This document shows positions 8,282 through 16,586 of a DNA stretch of 48,208 bases, one piece after another. A program made the position numbers and the translations under genes. Under the pieces are notes generated by a model that did not search any database, had not been told where the DNA came from, and saw only the letters and a list, made by a program, of their open reading frames with translations. The DNA lies in the NCBI GenBank assembly GCA_946481345.1, contig CAMLMY010000013.1:1-48208 (forward strand), in the 5' to 3' direction. The stretch's first letter is position 1; each line of letters begins with the position of its first letter. Source of the DNA: an uncultured Gilliamella sp. Its GTDB lineage: Bacteria; Pseudomonadota; Gammaproteobacteria; Enterobacterales; Orbaceae.

Positions 8282-9721
8282 ATGCTAATAAGAACTAAAT
8301 CAATTACTAAAATGATCAAACCTATAATCTGCTTATTGTCGATTGGCTTCTCTTCGTTGGCTTTTGCTAATATTCATAATTTACAGATCGGACAAAGTAA
8401 AACAATTGTGTTACCTGAAAATGTTGGTACCGTATTTATTAGCCAAGATACTGTAGCAAACTATGAGGTTATTGAAAATAAATCCCTGATTGTTTATGGA
8501 AAGTCAAACGGGAGAGCAAGTTTAATTGTTTATGATAGTGATAATAATATCATTATTAATGACACTATTAATGTCGATCCACTTTTATATCAAATTACAA
8601 ACAGGCTAGCGCAAAATTTCCCAAATAGCAATATAACAATCGATCGTTATGATAGTGGTGAAGGAACTAACAAATTTGTGTATGTATTAAGTGGTACTGT
8701 GCCTGATACAACAACTAAAGGCCAAATTTTGGCACTTGTAGGATCTTCAATTGGGCAAAATGCAGAACGAATGAGACAGGAATACACTGAAAGTGGATCA
8801 TCCGGCACTCACTACCTTACATTCCAAGATTATTATACTTACAGCAATATAATCGATAATATTAGAGTGCTACAAGAATATCAGGTTAACGTACAGTTGA
8901 CTTTTGTTGAAGTTAGCAAGGAATTCACTGATTCACTAGGTATTGAATGGCAAAGTTTGACTCTCGACAGTTTGATGAGTGGTGACGGTAGCTCAGCTAT
9001 CAACTCTATTGGTGAATTTTCACTATTAGGTATAAGAAAAGGACTAAATATACATAATATTACTACTATGATCCGTGCTGTAAAAAATGATCGTTTGGCT
9101 AAGGTATTAGCACAACCTAATTTATCTGTACTCTCTGGTGAAAGTGCATCGTTTTTGGTCGGAGGTGAAATTCCTATTGTAACTAAAAACAAAGATGGTG
9201 ATGCCAATGTTACTTATAAAGAATACGGTATTAAGTTGAATATTAGTACAAAAGTAAATAATGATAAACGAATAAGATTATTCATGGAAAATGAAGTGAG
9301 TTCTGTTTCTGGTTCGTATGCTTTTAATAACTATAATATTCCTACGTTATCATCTCGAAGAACAAGATCCACTATTGATTTATCTGATGGTGATAGTTTT
9401 GTTATCGCGGGATTGATTAATGAAAGTGATCAAGAGCAATTATCTCGTCTTCCTTTTATTAGTGATATTCCAATTTTAGGGGCACTAGCGCGAAGTTCAA
9501 CAACAAGTCGTTCTAAATCCGAGATGGTTGTTTTTGCGACAGTTAATTTGGTAACACCAAAGAGTAGTTTTGATAGTATTGAATTACCAACTATAGAGCG
9601 GACTGATGTAATTAATAGTTTCTTTAATATTAAAAACAACCTTAATAAACAAAGAAATAAGACAGTACCAGCTTCTAACGAAAGTGAAAAATTTATTAAT
9701 GACATGGGCTTTATTGAATAA
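8282..9721 (+). CDS. rcpA: RcpA/CpaC outer-membrane secretin
   Basis: Multimeric outer-membrane channel for the Flp pilus. The 479-residue chain has a signal peptide ending near SLAFA, then an N-terminal domain starting NLQIGQSKTIVLPENVGTVF (typical of CpaC/RcpA). A BON/N1-like region follows and a secretin domain fills the C-terminal half (LAQPNLSVLSGESASFLVGG, later FVIAGLINES and SDIPILGAL). Length is normal. The gene is tightly packed between rcpC and tadZ. No separate rcpB is found nearby. Confidence 0.92.
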   Translation: MLIRTKSITKMIKPIICLLSIGFSSLAFANIHNLQIGQSKTIVLPENVGTVFISQDTVANYEVIENKSLIVYGKSNGRASLIVYDSDNNIIINDTINVDPLLYQITNRLAQNFPNSNITIDRYDSGEGTNKFVYVLSGTVPDTTTKGQILALVGSSIGQNAERMRQEYTESGSSGTHYLTFQDYYTYSNIIDNIRVLQEYQVNVQLTFVEVSKEFTDSLGIEWQSLTLDSLMSGDGSSAINSIGEFSLLGIRKGLNIHNITTMIRAVKNDRLAKVLAQPNLSVLSGESASFLVGGEIPIVTKNKDGDANVTYKEYGIKLNISTKVNNDKRIRLFMENEVSSVSGSYAFNNYNIPTLSSRRTRSTIDLSDGDSFVIAGLINESDQEQLSRLPFISDIPILGALARSSTTSRSKSEMVVFATVNLVTPKSSFDSIELPTIERTDVINSFFNIKNNLNKQRNKTVPASNESEKFINDMGFIE

Positions 9722-9739
9722 AAGGTTATTGGGATTCTT

Positions 9740-10912
9740 ATGCAATTATTTGGTAATAAACAAGATACAGATTCTTCATCAAATTCTCCCTCACAAGAAT
9801 ATGTTGTTGGACGAATATCTGGCTATAAGGTAGCTATTGTTAGTAAAAGAACTGAATTGATTGAGAAAGTTCGTTCAGTATTATTTCTATATAACATATT
9901 AGGCATGGAGATTATTTCATTAGCATTATCTGAATTGAAAGAAACACCAAATTGGAATCAGTTTGATGCAATTATTGTAGATATTGAAAATGCTGATGAT
10001 GCTGAACAAATATCAGAAACTATTAATCGCTGTATTCCTATTCAAGCAACAACAGTACTTGTAGGTAGTTACGATTCAATTCAGTTCTCTGAATTTTTAT
10101 TGAAAAAAGGAATATATTTCTTATTGGAAAATAGCCAGTTAGAAAAAATTCCTGATATTTTACATAAAAGAAGTATGACACCACCAGGTTCAAGTCAGAG
10201 AGTGGGAAGTGTCATTACTTTCTTAGGTTGTAAAGGTGGAATTGGAAATTCATCATTGGTTGTTCATACTCTCAAGAAAATTAGTGATTTAACAAATTAT
10301 CCACTTCTTTATATACAAGGTGCGACAACAAGCTCTAATGCGGATTTTTTATTTGAAATGCCAATCCCAGATGATGGTTCATTAATTGATGTTGGTCATT
10401 CTTTACAGGTTAAAGTAGAAACTAACGAAAAAGCATGGAACTATAAAGACCTCAATTCTGGAGAATTTAATATTACTATTATTGATCAAAATATGGGGTT
10501 AGCTTCATCGTTTAAACATTTTGAAGAAATTATAACATTTTCTAACATTATTTTTATTGTAATAAATAGAGATCCCTACTCTATAAAAGTGGCTAAGAAA
10601 ATGTTAACAGAAATTACGCGCGCTAGTGCTACAAATTTTGATTTACTCAATAAGCGATTTTTAATTTGTCTAAATGATAATGTCCCTTATGATAAAAAAA
10701 GTGCTTTACGTGATTCAGATATTGAAGATTTTTTAGAGCGTAAAATTGACTTTACACGTAAATTTATACCAAATATTGGTAAATTTAAGAAAGCAAATGA
10801 TAGTGCTGAAATAAAAGAAATAGCTTCAGCTATTATTGGTAATAAAGGAATGGATGATAAACAACAGAAAGCTTTTTTTTCGTTATTAAAGAAAAAAAAG
10901 GATAATTTTTAA
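9740..10912 (+). CDS. tadZ: TadZ/CpaE localisation protein with altered P-loop
   Basis: ParA/MinD-like protein that positions the Tad machine at the pole. In 390 residues there is an N-terminal receiver-like domain (about 28-140, DAIIVDIENADD) and a ParA-type ATPase fold from about 155. The P-loop reads GCKGGIGNSS: the first deviant lysine (Lys165) is kept, but the catalytic-loop lysine expected at 170 is Asn. A Walker-B-like ITIIDQNMG is present. TadZ proteins are known for unusual Walker A boxes, so it may bind but not hydrolyse nucleotide efficiently (inference). Confidence 0.87.
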   Translation: MQLFGNKQDTDSSSNSPSQEYVVGRISGYKVAIVSKRTELIEKVRSVLFLYNILGMEIISLALSELKETPNWNQFDAIIVDIENADDAEQISETINRCIPIQATTVLVGSYDSIQFSEFLLKKGIYFLLENSQLEKIPDILHKRSMTPPGSSQRVGSVITFLGCKGGIGNSSLVVHTLKKISDLTNYPLLYIQGATTSSNADFLFEMPIPDDGSLIDVGHSLQVKVETNEKAWNYKDLNSGEFNITIIDQNMGLASSFKHFEEIITFSNIIFIVINRDPYSIKVAKKMLTEITRASATNFDLLNKRFLICLNDNVPYDKKSALRDSDIEDFLERKIDFTRKFIPNIGKFKKANDSAEIKEIASAIIGNKGMDDKQQKAFFSLLKKKKDNF

Positions 10913-10932
10913 TTCAAAGTAGAGAAAAAATT

Positions 10933-11421
10933 ATGTTGAAATATATAAGATTGTTTTTTCGTCATAAAAATGGAGTTGTTTCAATAGAATTTGCTATTAT
11001 TTTTCCGTTCTTAATTATCCTTTTTTTGATAGCGCTTGAGTTTAGCCGAGTAATGATTATTGGCTCGGCTTTGGATTTGATGACGACTGAAATAACAAGA
11101 CAAGCAGCTATTACAGAACAAGACGATTATGCTGAGAAAATAGAAAGTTTAATTCAAACTGAAGTTCCTATATGGCCTTATATCGCTGATCCTAGTCATT
11201 TTGATGTGACTGTAAAGTATTGTAAAAAAGTGGATGATATTATTAATGACCGGTGTCAATCAACTCTTACTGATGAAACTCACATATTATTATTTAATTT
11301 GAGATATCAATATTTAGTTATTTTTACTGAATTTTTTAGTTTTCTTGACACAGCTTTAACAAGAAAAACTGTTGTTTATCGTGAGTTTATTAAAAGTGAA
11401 ATGGAATACAAAGGAAATTAG
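10933..11421 (+). CDS. tadE: TadE-like minor pseudopilin
   Basis: Minor prepilin-like protein processed by TadV. In 162 residues, a basic leader ends HKNG, the cleavage site is Gly14/Val15, and Glu19 stands at +5, followed by a long hydrophobic helix. The rest is a small periplasmic domain with two cysteines (CKK...DRCQ). Position after tadZ and directly before tadF supports TadE. Confidence 0.85.
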   Translation: MLKYIRLFFRHKNGVVSIEFAIIFPFLIILFLIALEFSRVMIIGSALDLMTTEITRQAAITEQDDYAEKIESLIQTEVPIWPYIADPSHFDVTVKYCKKVDDIINDRCQSTLTDETHILLFNLRYQYLVIFTEFFSFLDTALTRKTVVYREFIKSEMEYKGN

Positions 11422-11426
11422 TAATA

Positions 11427-12182
11427 ATGAAATATTCAAAGAACTTTTTCCATAATAAAAATGGGTCATTGACAATTGAGTTTGCATTTTGTTTCTTATT
11501 GTTTACTATAATAGTTTTCATTATTTATGATGTATATACAACCATTATATTACAAAATAAATTAGAGCGCGCAAATTATACTGTAGCATCTGTTTTTCGT
11601 GAAAGATCAACCTTATATAAAGATAGAATAAAGAATGAAGGTGAGGTTTATAATGCCTATTTATGTTCCGATCGATGGAATTGTTATGTTTCTAGTGAGT
11701 TATTTGATTTACAGCAACTCAATGAGATGAGTGACTTAGCAAGTTCATTATTGAATAATCGTGAAGTTGCGTTAAAGGTAGAAGCACTATTTATTTTACA
11801 AGATCCTAAAAATCAAGGAGATTTGAAAAAAGCTAAATTAGTGTCTTTTGGAAAAAATTTATTATCTTGTTCTAATGGTGGATGCAGTAATAGCTCAATT
11901 AAAAGTCATTTTGATTCATTACCAGCCATGGATAAACCGTCAAATAATTACCAACAACTCGCTCCATATGTCCCAAAACTGATAGATTCATCAATTAAGC
12001 TAACAGGGCGTTGGATTCCTTTATATCGTGTTTCTATGTGTATTGTTAATGAAGAAAGTCTTTATTTAAAATGGATAAATTCTAATAGACAAGGTTCGTC
12101 TGGCATTGTACCAAATTTATGTAGTGATGTTGTTGTATTGTCACGTTGTAACGATTCAACTGTTTGTCCTACTTATAATTAA
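11427..12182 (+). CDS. tadF: TadF-like minor pseudopilin
   Basis: Second prepilin-like protein, 251 residues. Leader MKYSKNFFHNKNG, cleavage Gly13/Ser14, Glu18 at +5, then a hydrophobic helix. The segment starting QNKLERANYTVASVFRERST is typical of TadF. The periplasmic part holds seven or more cysteines, suggesting disulfides. It begins 5 nt after tadE. Confidence 0.83.
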   Translation: MKYSKNFFHNKNGSLTIEFAFCFLLFTIIVFIIYDVYTTIILQNKLERANYTVASVFRERSTLYKDRIKNEGEVYNAYLCSDRWNCYVSSELFDLQQLNEMSDLASSLLNNREVALKVEALFILQDPKNQGDLKKAKLVSFGKNLLSCSNGGCSNSSIKSHFDSLPAMDKPSNNYQQLAPYVPKLIDSSIKLTGRWIPLYRVSMCIVNEESLYLKWINSNRQGSSGIVPNLCSDVVVLSRCNDSTVCPTYN

Positions 12183-12203
12183 ATGCACTTTTGAGAGGAA
12201 AAT

Positions 12204-14195
12204 ATGAACAATAATAACCAATTAAATAATAAAAATCATAAAGATTCTTTTTTGAAGTGTACTTCTGGATCAATTGTTATCTCTATGGCAATCATGCTTC
12301 CTGCCATTTTTATTTGTATGGCGTTTTCAATTAATCAAGCATACACCATGCGTAATCGGGCTATGATTTCTGAGGCCACTAATGAAGCATCATTAGCAGT
12401 CATAGCTATAGATAACAGAAATGTCAATGATGAAGCAAAAAAACAAAATCGAACACTAGCATTAAATTATATTAATTATTTTATTTCAAAAGAAATAGGT
12501 GATGCCTCTAAAACAGATGCAAATTTATTAAAACCAGGCTCTGAAATTAATGTTGATTATGACGAAGATAAACATGAATATTATATAGCCTATAATCAAA
12601 AATTTAATGAATTTATTGAGATTAAAGATAATGAGGGTGAAAAACCTCAGCCTGTTGTTGTGGGTAATAAAACAGAAAGCTATGGTAATACTAGAAAATA
12701 TCTCATTTATGATTCATTTGATTTCGCTTTTATCAGCGATTTTTCTGCTTCATCTACATGCCAATATAGCGATGTAAACTGTAATGATTATTCTCCAAAT
12801 AATAATGCTCAGAGGCGTCTTGATTATATGAAAGATGCTATAGAAGACATTATTGAAAAATATAAAGAGTATACACAATATCAATTTGCGTTAGTGCCTT
12901 ATGATATTGGTGTGCCAGTAGAAAGTAAAACTAAGAATGCAGCAGGAGGACAAAATTATGATTGTTCTGTTATGTATAAAATGAAAAAACCTTACAATTC
13001 TATTGATTATAATTTTTGGTCAAACAAGAATGTTGCATTTACATACTGGAGTAAACTGAAAAAAGATAATGTTATTAAAGATTATTCTGATAAGAGTAAC
13101 TACTTTCCTAACCATAGAAAATTACTAACTTACTTCATGGATAGTTCTTATTATAATTATTATGCACATATAGTTGGACCGGCATTGGGTTTAGAATATG
13201 GTAGTAATAAAGCATTAGTTAATGCGGGTTTATGTACTGAGAGAACTAGTTATCAAGATCGAGTTGAATATGGATTACATCAGTATGCTTGTGGTATAGG
13301 TAGAAATGATCAGCCTGAAAATAATAGGGGTGTCATAGATAGTGAATATGCTACAGTGGTTCAATTATTTGATTATATGTTTTCAGGGAATTATGACGAT
13401 GTGCATTATTCATTTGCCAACAGTAAAACAGTGGATATAGACGGTACTATTAGTACTTTATTCAGTGATATGCAAAAAAATACTATAACATTTGAACGTC
13501 CTATATCACCGGTAATTGCGGAATTTTCACCTTTTATGGGGATGTGTCAATCACCACTGTATAGTAATAATCTTATGAATGAAAAAATGGTTAATGTGAA
13601 AAAGGTGACTGATGAAATATATAGGGAAATTGGGGATGCAAAATATGTTGCGAAATTTGAATCCACCCCACATTTAATCCCTTTTAGTAATGATAAAAAT
13701 CATAATGATAATATTTTAAAGAGTCTAAAAAAGTCAAATTGGAAGCCTGGCGGAGGTACGGACACGATGACTGCACTATTAAGGACTGTGCCTATAATGG
13801 CTGAAAGTAGTGGCAACAATAAAGTTATGATTATTATTAGTGATGGTAAAGATGATAAGGGTGCTGACGTTCTTAGAGATACTTTTTTAGATAAAGGTGT
13901 TTGTCAGGCAATTACAGGAGGATTAAGAGACAAACAGAACTTTGACAGAGGTTATATTAAAAATCAGGCTAAGAGTGCAATTATTTACTATATAAAATTA
14001 AATCCAGAAGCTAGTAATTTGAAAACTGATGCTGAATATGAGGCTCAGTTCGGCAAGTGGTTTACTAAATGTATGAATGGTAACCCTATGTTCTTAATGG
14101 AGGCAAGGGATAAGAACTCATTGACAGATGTTATAAATAAAGTCATTGAAATTGAAACAGGAAAATTCATCAAAAAAAACCAGACTGGAAGTTAA
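12204..14195 (+). CDS. tadG: TadG-like pilus protein with vWA domain
   Basis: Large minor component of the Tad pilus system. The N-terminus (about 20-46) is a TadG-type helix starting GSIVISMAIMLP, without the Glu+5 of true prepilins. A von Willebrand A domain follows: MIDAS motif DFSAS at 179-183, later GGGTDT (metal-ion threonine region) and IISDGKDD. Between them lies a long insertion of over 300 residues with several cysteines. At 663 residues it is at the large end for TadG. vWA domains bind ligands through a metal ion, so this may be the tip adhesin (inference). Confidence 0.82.
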   Translation: MNNNNQLNNKNHKDSFLKCTSGSIVISMAIMLPAIFICMAFSINQAYTMRNRAMISEATNEASLAVIAIDNRNVNDEAKKQNRTLALNYINYFISKEIGDASKTDANLLKPGSEINVDYDEDKHEYYIAYNQKFNEFIEIKDNEGEKPQPVVVGNKTESYGNTRKYLIYDSFDFAFISDFSASSTCQYSDVNCNDYSPNNNAQRRLDYMKDAIEDIIEKYKEYTQYQFALVPYDIGVPVESKTKNAAGGQNYDCSVMYKMKKPYNSIDYNFWSNKNVAFTYWSKLKKDNVIKDYSDKSNYFPNHRKLLTYFMDSSYYNYYAHIVGPALGLEYGSNKALVNAGLCTERTSYQDRVEYGLHQYACGIGRNDQPENNRGVIDSEYATVVQLFDYMFSGNYDDVHYSFANSKTVDIDGTISTLFSDMQKNTITFERPISPVIAEFSPFMGMCQSPLYSNNLMNEKMVNVKKVTDEIYREIGDAKYVAKFESTPHLIPFSNDKNHNDNILKSLKKSNWKPGGGTDTMTALLRTVPIMAESSGNNKVMIIISDGKDDKGADVLRDTFLDKGVCQAITGGLRDKQNFDRGYIKNQAKSAIIYYIKLNPEASNLKTDAEYEAQFGKWFTKCMNGNPMFLMEARDKNSLTDVINKVIEIETGKFIKKNQTGS

Positions 14196-14222
14196 TAAGG
14201 TAGAAATAGGAGAAATAATGAA

Positions 14223-15665
14223 ATGAAATTAATAAGAATCATGGTGCTATTTTTAGCTTGTTTTTGCTTTAGAGCTATAGCCGATTCAGACACTGACGCA
14301 ATATTATTATCAACTCAAACAGGCATTAAGACTGTTACTCGTATAAACTTGAGGAATACAGGTGTTACGATTGAAAACGGTGATGTCTGGGTCTGGGGTT
14401 ATAGGAGTAAAGGCTTGCAAGGTAATGGTGTTAGAAACGTTCATCATAATAGCCTGCCAGCTAGAGTACAATCGTTTGTTGATAAAGGACTTGCTATTAC
14501 TCAAGTTGCAGCAGGAAGATATCATATTATTGCACTTGATGAAAATGGTGATGTATGGGGTTGGGGACGTAATTTACATTACGAAGCAAGTGGTGGTTGG
14601 TTAACAACTAATAAGTATGTATTGACACCTGTAAAAGTCTTATCTGATAAAAGAGTTATTGATATTTATTGTAACGAATTTACATCTTATGCTTTAACTG
14701 CTAATGGTGAGGTTTGGGTTTGGGGAAGAGGTAGTCATGGTGAAGCAGGGATTGACGACAAAAAATCAAAAAATGAAGTACAACGGATTCCTTCTTCACT
14801 TTTTGGCGGCGATCGAGTAAGAATCATGGGGGTTGGTTATCGAAGCGCTTATGCTATTAATCGTGGTGGAACTATTTATGCTTGGGGAGAGACCGTAAGT
14901 AATAAATTTTGCCCAGAAGCTAAAAAAAATTGTACTTATTCCATTCTGCCAGTAAGAATTAATAATACTCTAGTACAAGCAAATTCAGGTATTACTTCTG
15001 GTGCAGGTATAAAACAAATTACTGGCGGTCAGCATTTTATGACTTATTTAACCTATGATGGTGAAGTTTATGGTATGGGGTTCACAAAGTATTTAGCTGA
15101 TGGTAAATTCGATCCAAATTCTCTTGAGGAAGATGATGAAGAAAATTGGATTGAAGGTGATGATGACGGTGATGCTGAAGCTGTAGCTGCAGCTGATGAT
15201 GCAACAGATGAAAAAAATGGTGAAGATATTCGAAAAGACCCATATTATATAACTGAATCTCCCATTGCTATCATTGGAAAAGATGCGCATGACGAAAAGA
15301 AAGGGGTTGGCTATTCAATTTATTGCCGATTCCGTGGATGTGTTGCTATTACAAAACATAAAAGTATATTAACATGGGGCATCAAAGGAACAAGTCGTTT
15401 AAAAGAAATTCTTTACAACAGAAATAAAGCTTCGGTAGCGCAAAGACCACTTCAAGGTACATTGACTAAAATTGATGGTGGTAGACAGCAGTTATTCTAT
15501 TGGAATGAAGACGGTGAAGTTTATGGTGTTGGTGTAGGAAGTTACCACAAATTTGACCTTTCTAATAGTTCTCGACGAGATTGGGGTGAAAAGAGACTGG
15601 ACTTTTTAATGAATGCTATGCACGCTGTTTATGGTGAAGATCACGTTTTAGGACAAGTAAAATAA
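14223..15665 (+). CDS. Secreted seven-bladed RCC1-type beta-propeller in the tad operon
   Basis: A 480-residue protein with a signal peptide (1-20, ending FRAIA). Seven blade-closing motifs of the RCC1 type follow: NGDVWVWG (52), NGDVWGWG (108), NGEVWVWG (161), GGTIYAWG (215), DGEVYGMG (279), KSILTWG (380) and DGEVYGVG (430). This is a full seven-bladed propeller. Blade five carries a long acidic insertion (about 299-335, rich in Asp, Glu and Ala). Five cysteines in the mature part fit an extracytoplasmic location. It starts 27 nt after tadG and its stop overlaps the tadV ATG by one base, so it is an integral member of the operon. I do not know it as a Tad component. A role as secretin partner, pilus-tip module or host-binding protein is inference. 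Confidence 0.85.
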   Translation: MKLIRIMVLFLACFCFRAIADSDTDAILLSTQTGIKTVTRINLRNTGVTIENGDVWVWGYRSKGLQGNGVRNVHHNSLPARVQSFVDKGLAITQVAAGRYHIIALDENGDVWGWGRNLHYEASGGWLTTNKYVLTPVKVLSDKRVIDIYCNEFTSYALTANGEVWVWGRGSHGEAGIDDKKSKNEVQRIPSSLFGGDRVRIMGVGYRSAYAINRGGTIYAWGETVSNKFCPEAKKNCTYSILPVRINNTLVQANSGITSGAGIKQITGGQHFMTYLTYDGEVYGMGFTKYLADGKFDPNSLEEDDEENWIEGDDDGDAEAVAAADDATDEKNGEDIRKDPYYITESPIAIIGKDAHDEKKGVGYSIYCRFRGCVAITKHKSILTWGIKGTSRLKEILYNRNKASVAQRPLQGTLTKIDGGRQQLFYWNEDGEVYGVGVGSYHKFDLSNSSRRDWGEKRLDFLMNAMHAVYGEDHVLGQVK

Positions 15666-16120
15666 TGATTAATCAAGATTTTATTAACGACGCTATTATT
15701 TTAACGATTTGGTTGTGTTTGTTAATTTCTTGTTATACAGATATAAAATACCGGATAATTTCAAATTATATTGTCATAATTATATTTGCTTTAGCGATTT
15801 TAAATTATGCCTTTGGTCAGGGAGCACTAAATTATAGTGCTTCCGGTATATTTTTAGTCTGTGGCTTATTGATGTTTTATTGTCGATTAGTAGGTGCTGG
15901 AGATATAAAAATAATTACTGCACTTTTAATAACTATTCCTGCAGATAGTGTAATATTTTTCTTTGCAGTCACTACATTTTTGGGATTACCTCTGGCAATC
16001 TTTGCCATTATCTATAAATGGCTAAAAAAAGTAAAGGGTGGTATTACATTACCTTATGGTGTTGCAATTACAGGTGGTTATATTCTTACCTCATTGACAT
16101 TTTTTAGAGTATTAATTTAG
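15665..16120 (+). CDS. tadV: TadV/CpaA prepilin peptidase
   Basis: A24-family aspartic membrane peptidase that cleaves the Flp, TadE and TadF leaders after Gly. In 151 residues there are about four to five membrane helices. The first catalytic Asp lies in SCYTDIKYRIISN, the second in the GxGD motif (VGAGDIKI). The methyltransferase half of PilD is absent, as usual for TadV. It is the last gene of the run, whereas in classical tad loci it follows flp. Confidence 0.92.
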   Translation: MINQDFINDAIILTIWLCLLISCYTDIKYRIISNYIVIIIFALAILNYAFGQGALNYSASGIFLVCGLLMFYCRLVGAGDIKIITALLITIPADSVIFFFAVTTFLGLPLAIFAIIYKWLKKVKGGITLPYGVAITGGYILTSLTFFRVLI

Positions 16121-16175
16121 TCAAGTATTTTATATTGTTATCTTTAATGTGAATAGGCTTTGATGTCAATTCTAT

Positions 16176-16204
16176 CCCCTTTAGTTGAAACATAACTAAA
16201 GGGG
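16176..16204. repeat. Perfect hairpin downstream of tadV
   Basis: cccctttagtt (16176-16186) pairs perfectly with aactaaagggg (16194-16204) around a 7-base loop. No T run follows on either strand, so it may be an mRNA 3'-end stabiliser or a weak terminator for the tad operon. Confidence 0.6.
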
Positions 16205-16586
16205 AATCAAATACCTTTCTAATTTTTCTATTTCCGATTTCTAATGATACTTTTTGCGATTTGAAACTGAGTTTTTTACTCAGACACATGTATAACCTAA
16301 AACTTCTTTACAATAATTCATCTTAATCATTTTTATCAAAAATTTTAAAATTTATAAAAGTATTTACATGGATTATTTTGGTGCAGTTTGCATCTGTTTA
16401 GAGCCGCAAAGACTGTTATTTTTAAGATTGAATCACTATAATTTTAATTAATGTTTTGTTTGAAAAACGACAAATATGATTAATTATCATCAATAATGTT
16501 TACTAAACTATGGCATGATAATTGCTTGTAAAAATTATAGAATTATTATTAAAAATTGTAGAGACAAGCTTAATGGAGATATGTAT
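16205..16586. other. Intergenic region before the pxp cluster
   Basis: AT-rich, no gene seen. A GATAAT at 16517-16522 could be a -10 box for the following operon, but no convincing -35 element accompanies it. A short palindrome (tgattaattatca, about 16478-16490) is too common in DNA of this composition to interpret. Confidence 0.4.

Noticed and set aside
16104-16289. 61-codon minus-strand frame after tadV
   Set aside because: It is centred on the hairpin at 16176-16204, has no clear ribosome binding site and matches nothing I know.
16478-16490. FNR-like palindrome before the pxp operon
   Set aside because: Arms are only four bases and the spacing does not fit the FNR consensus; expected by chance in AT-rich DNA.
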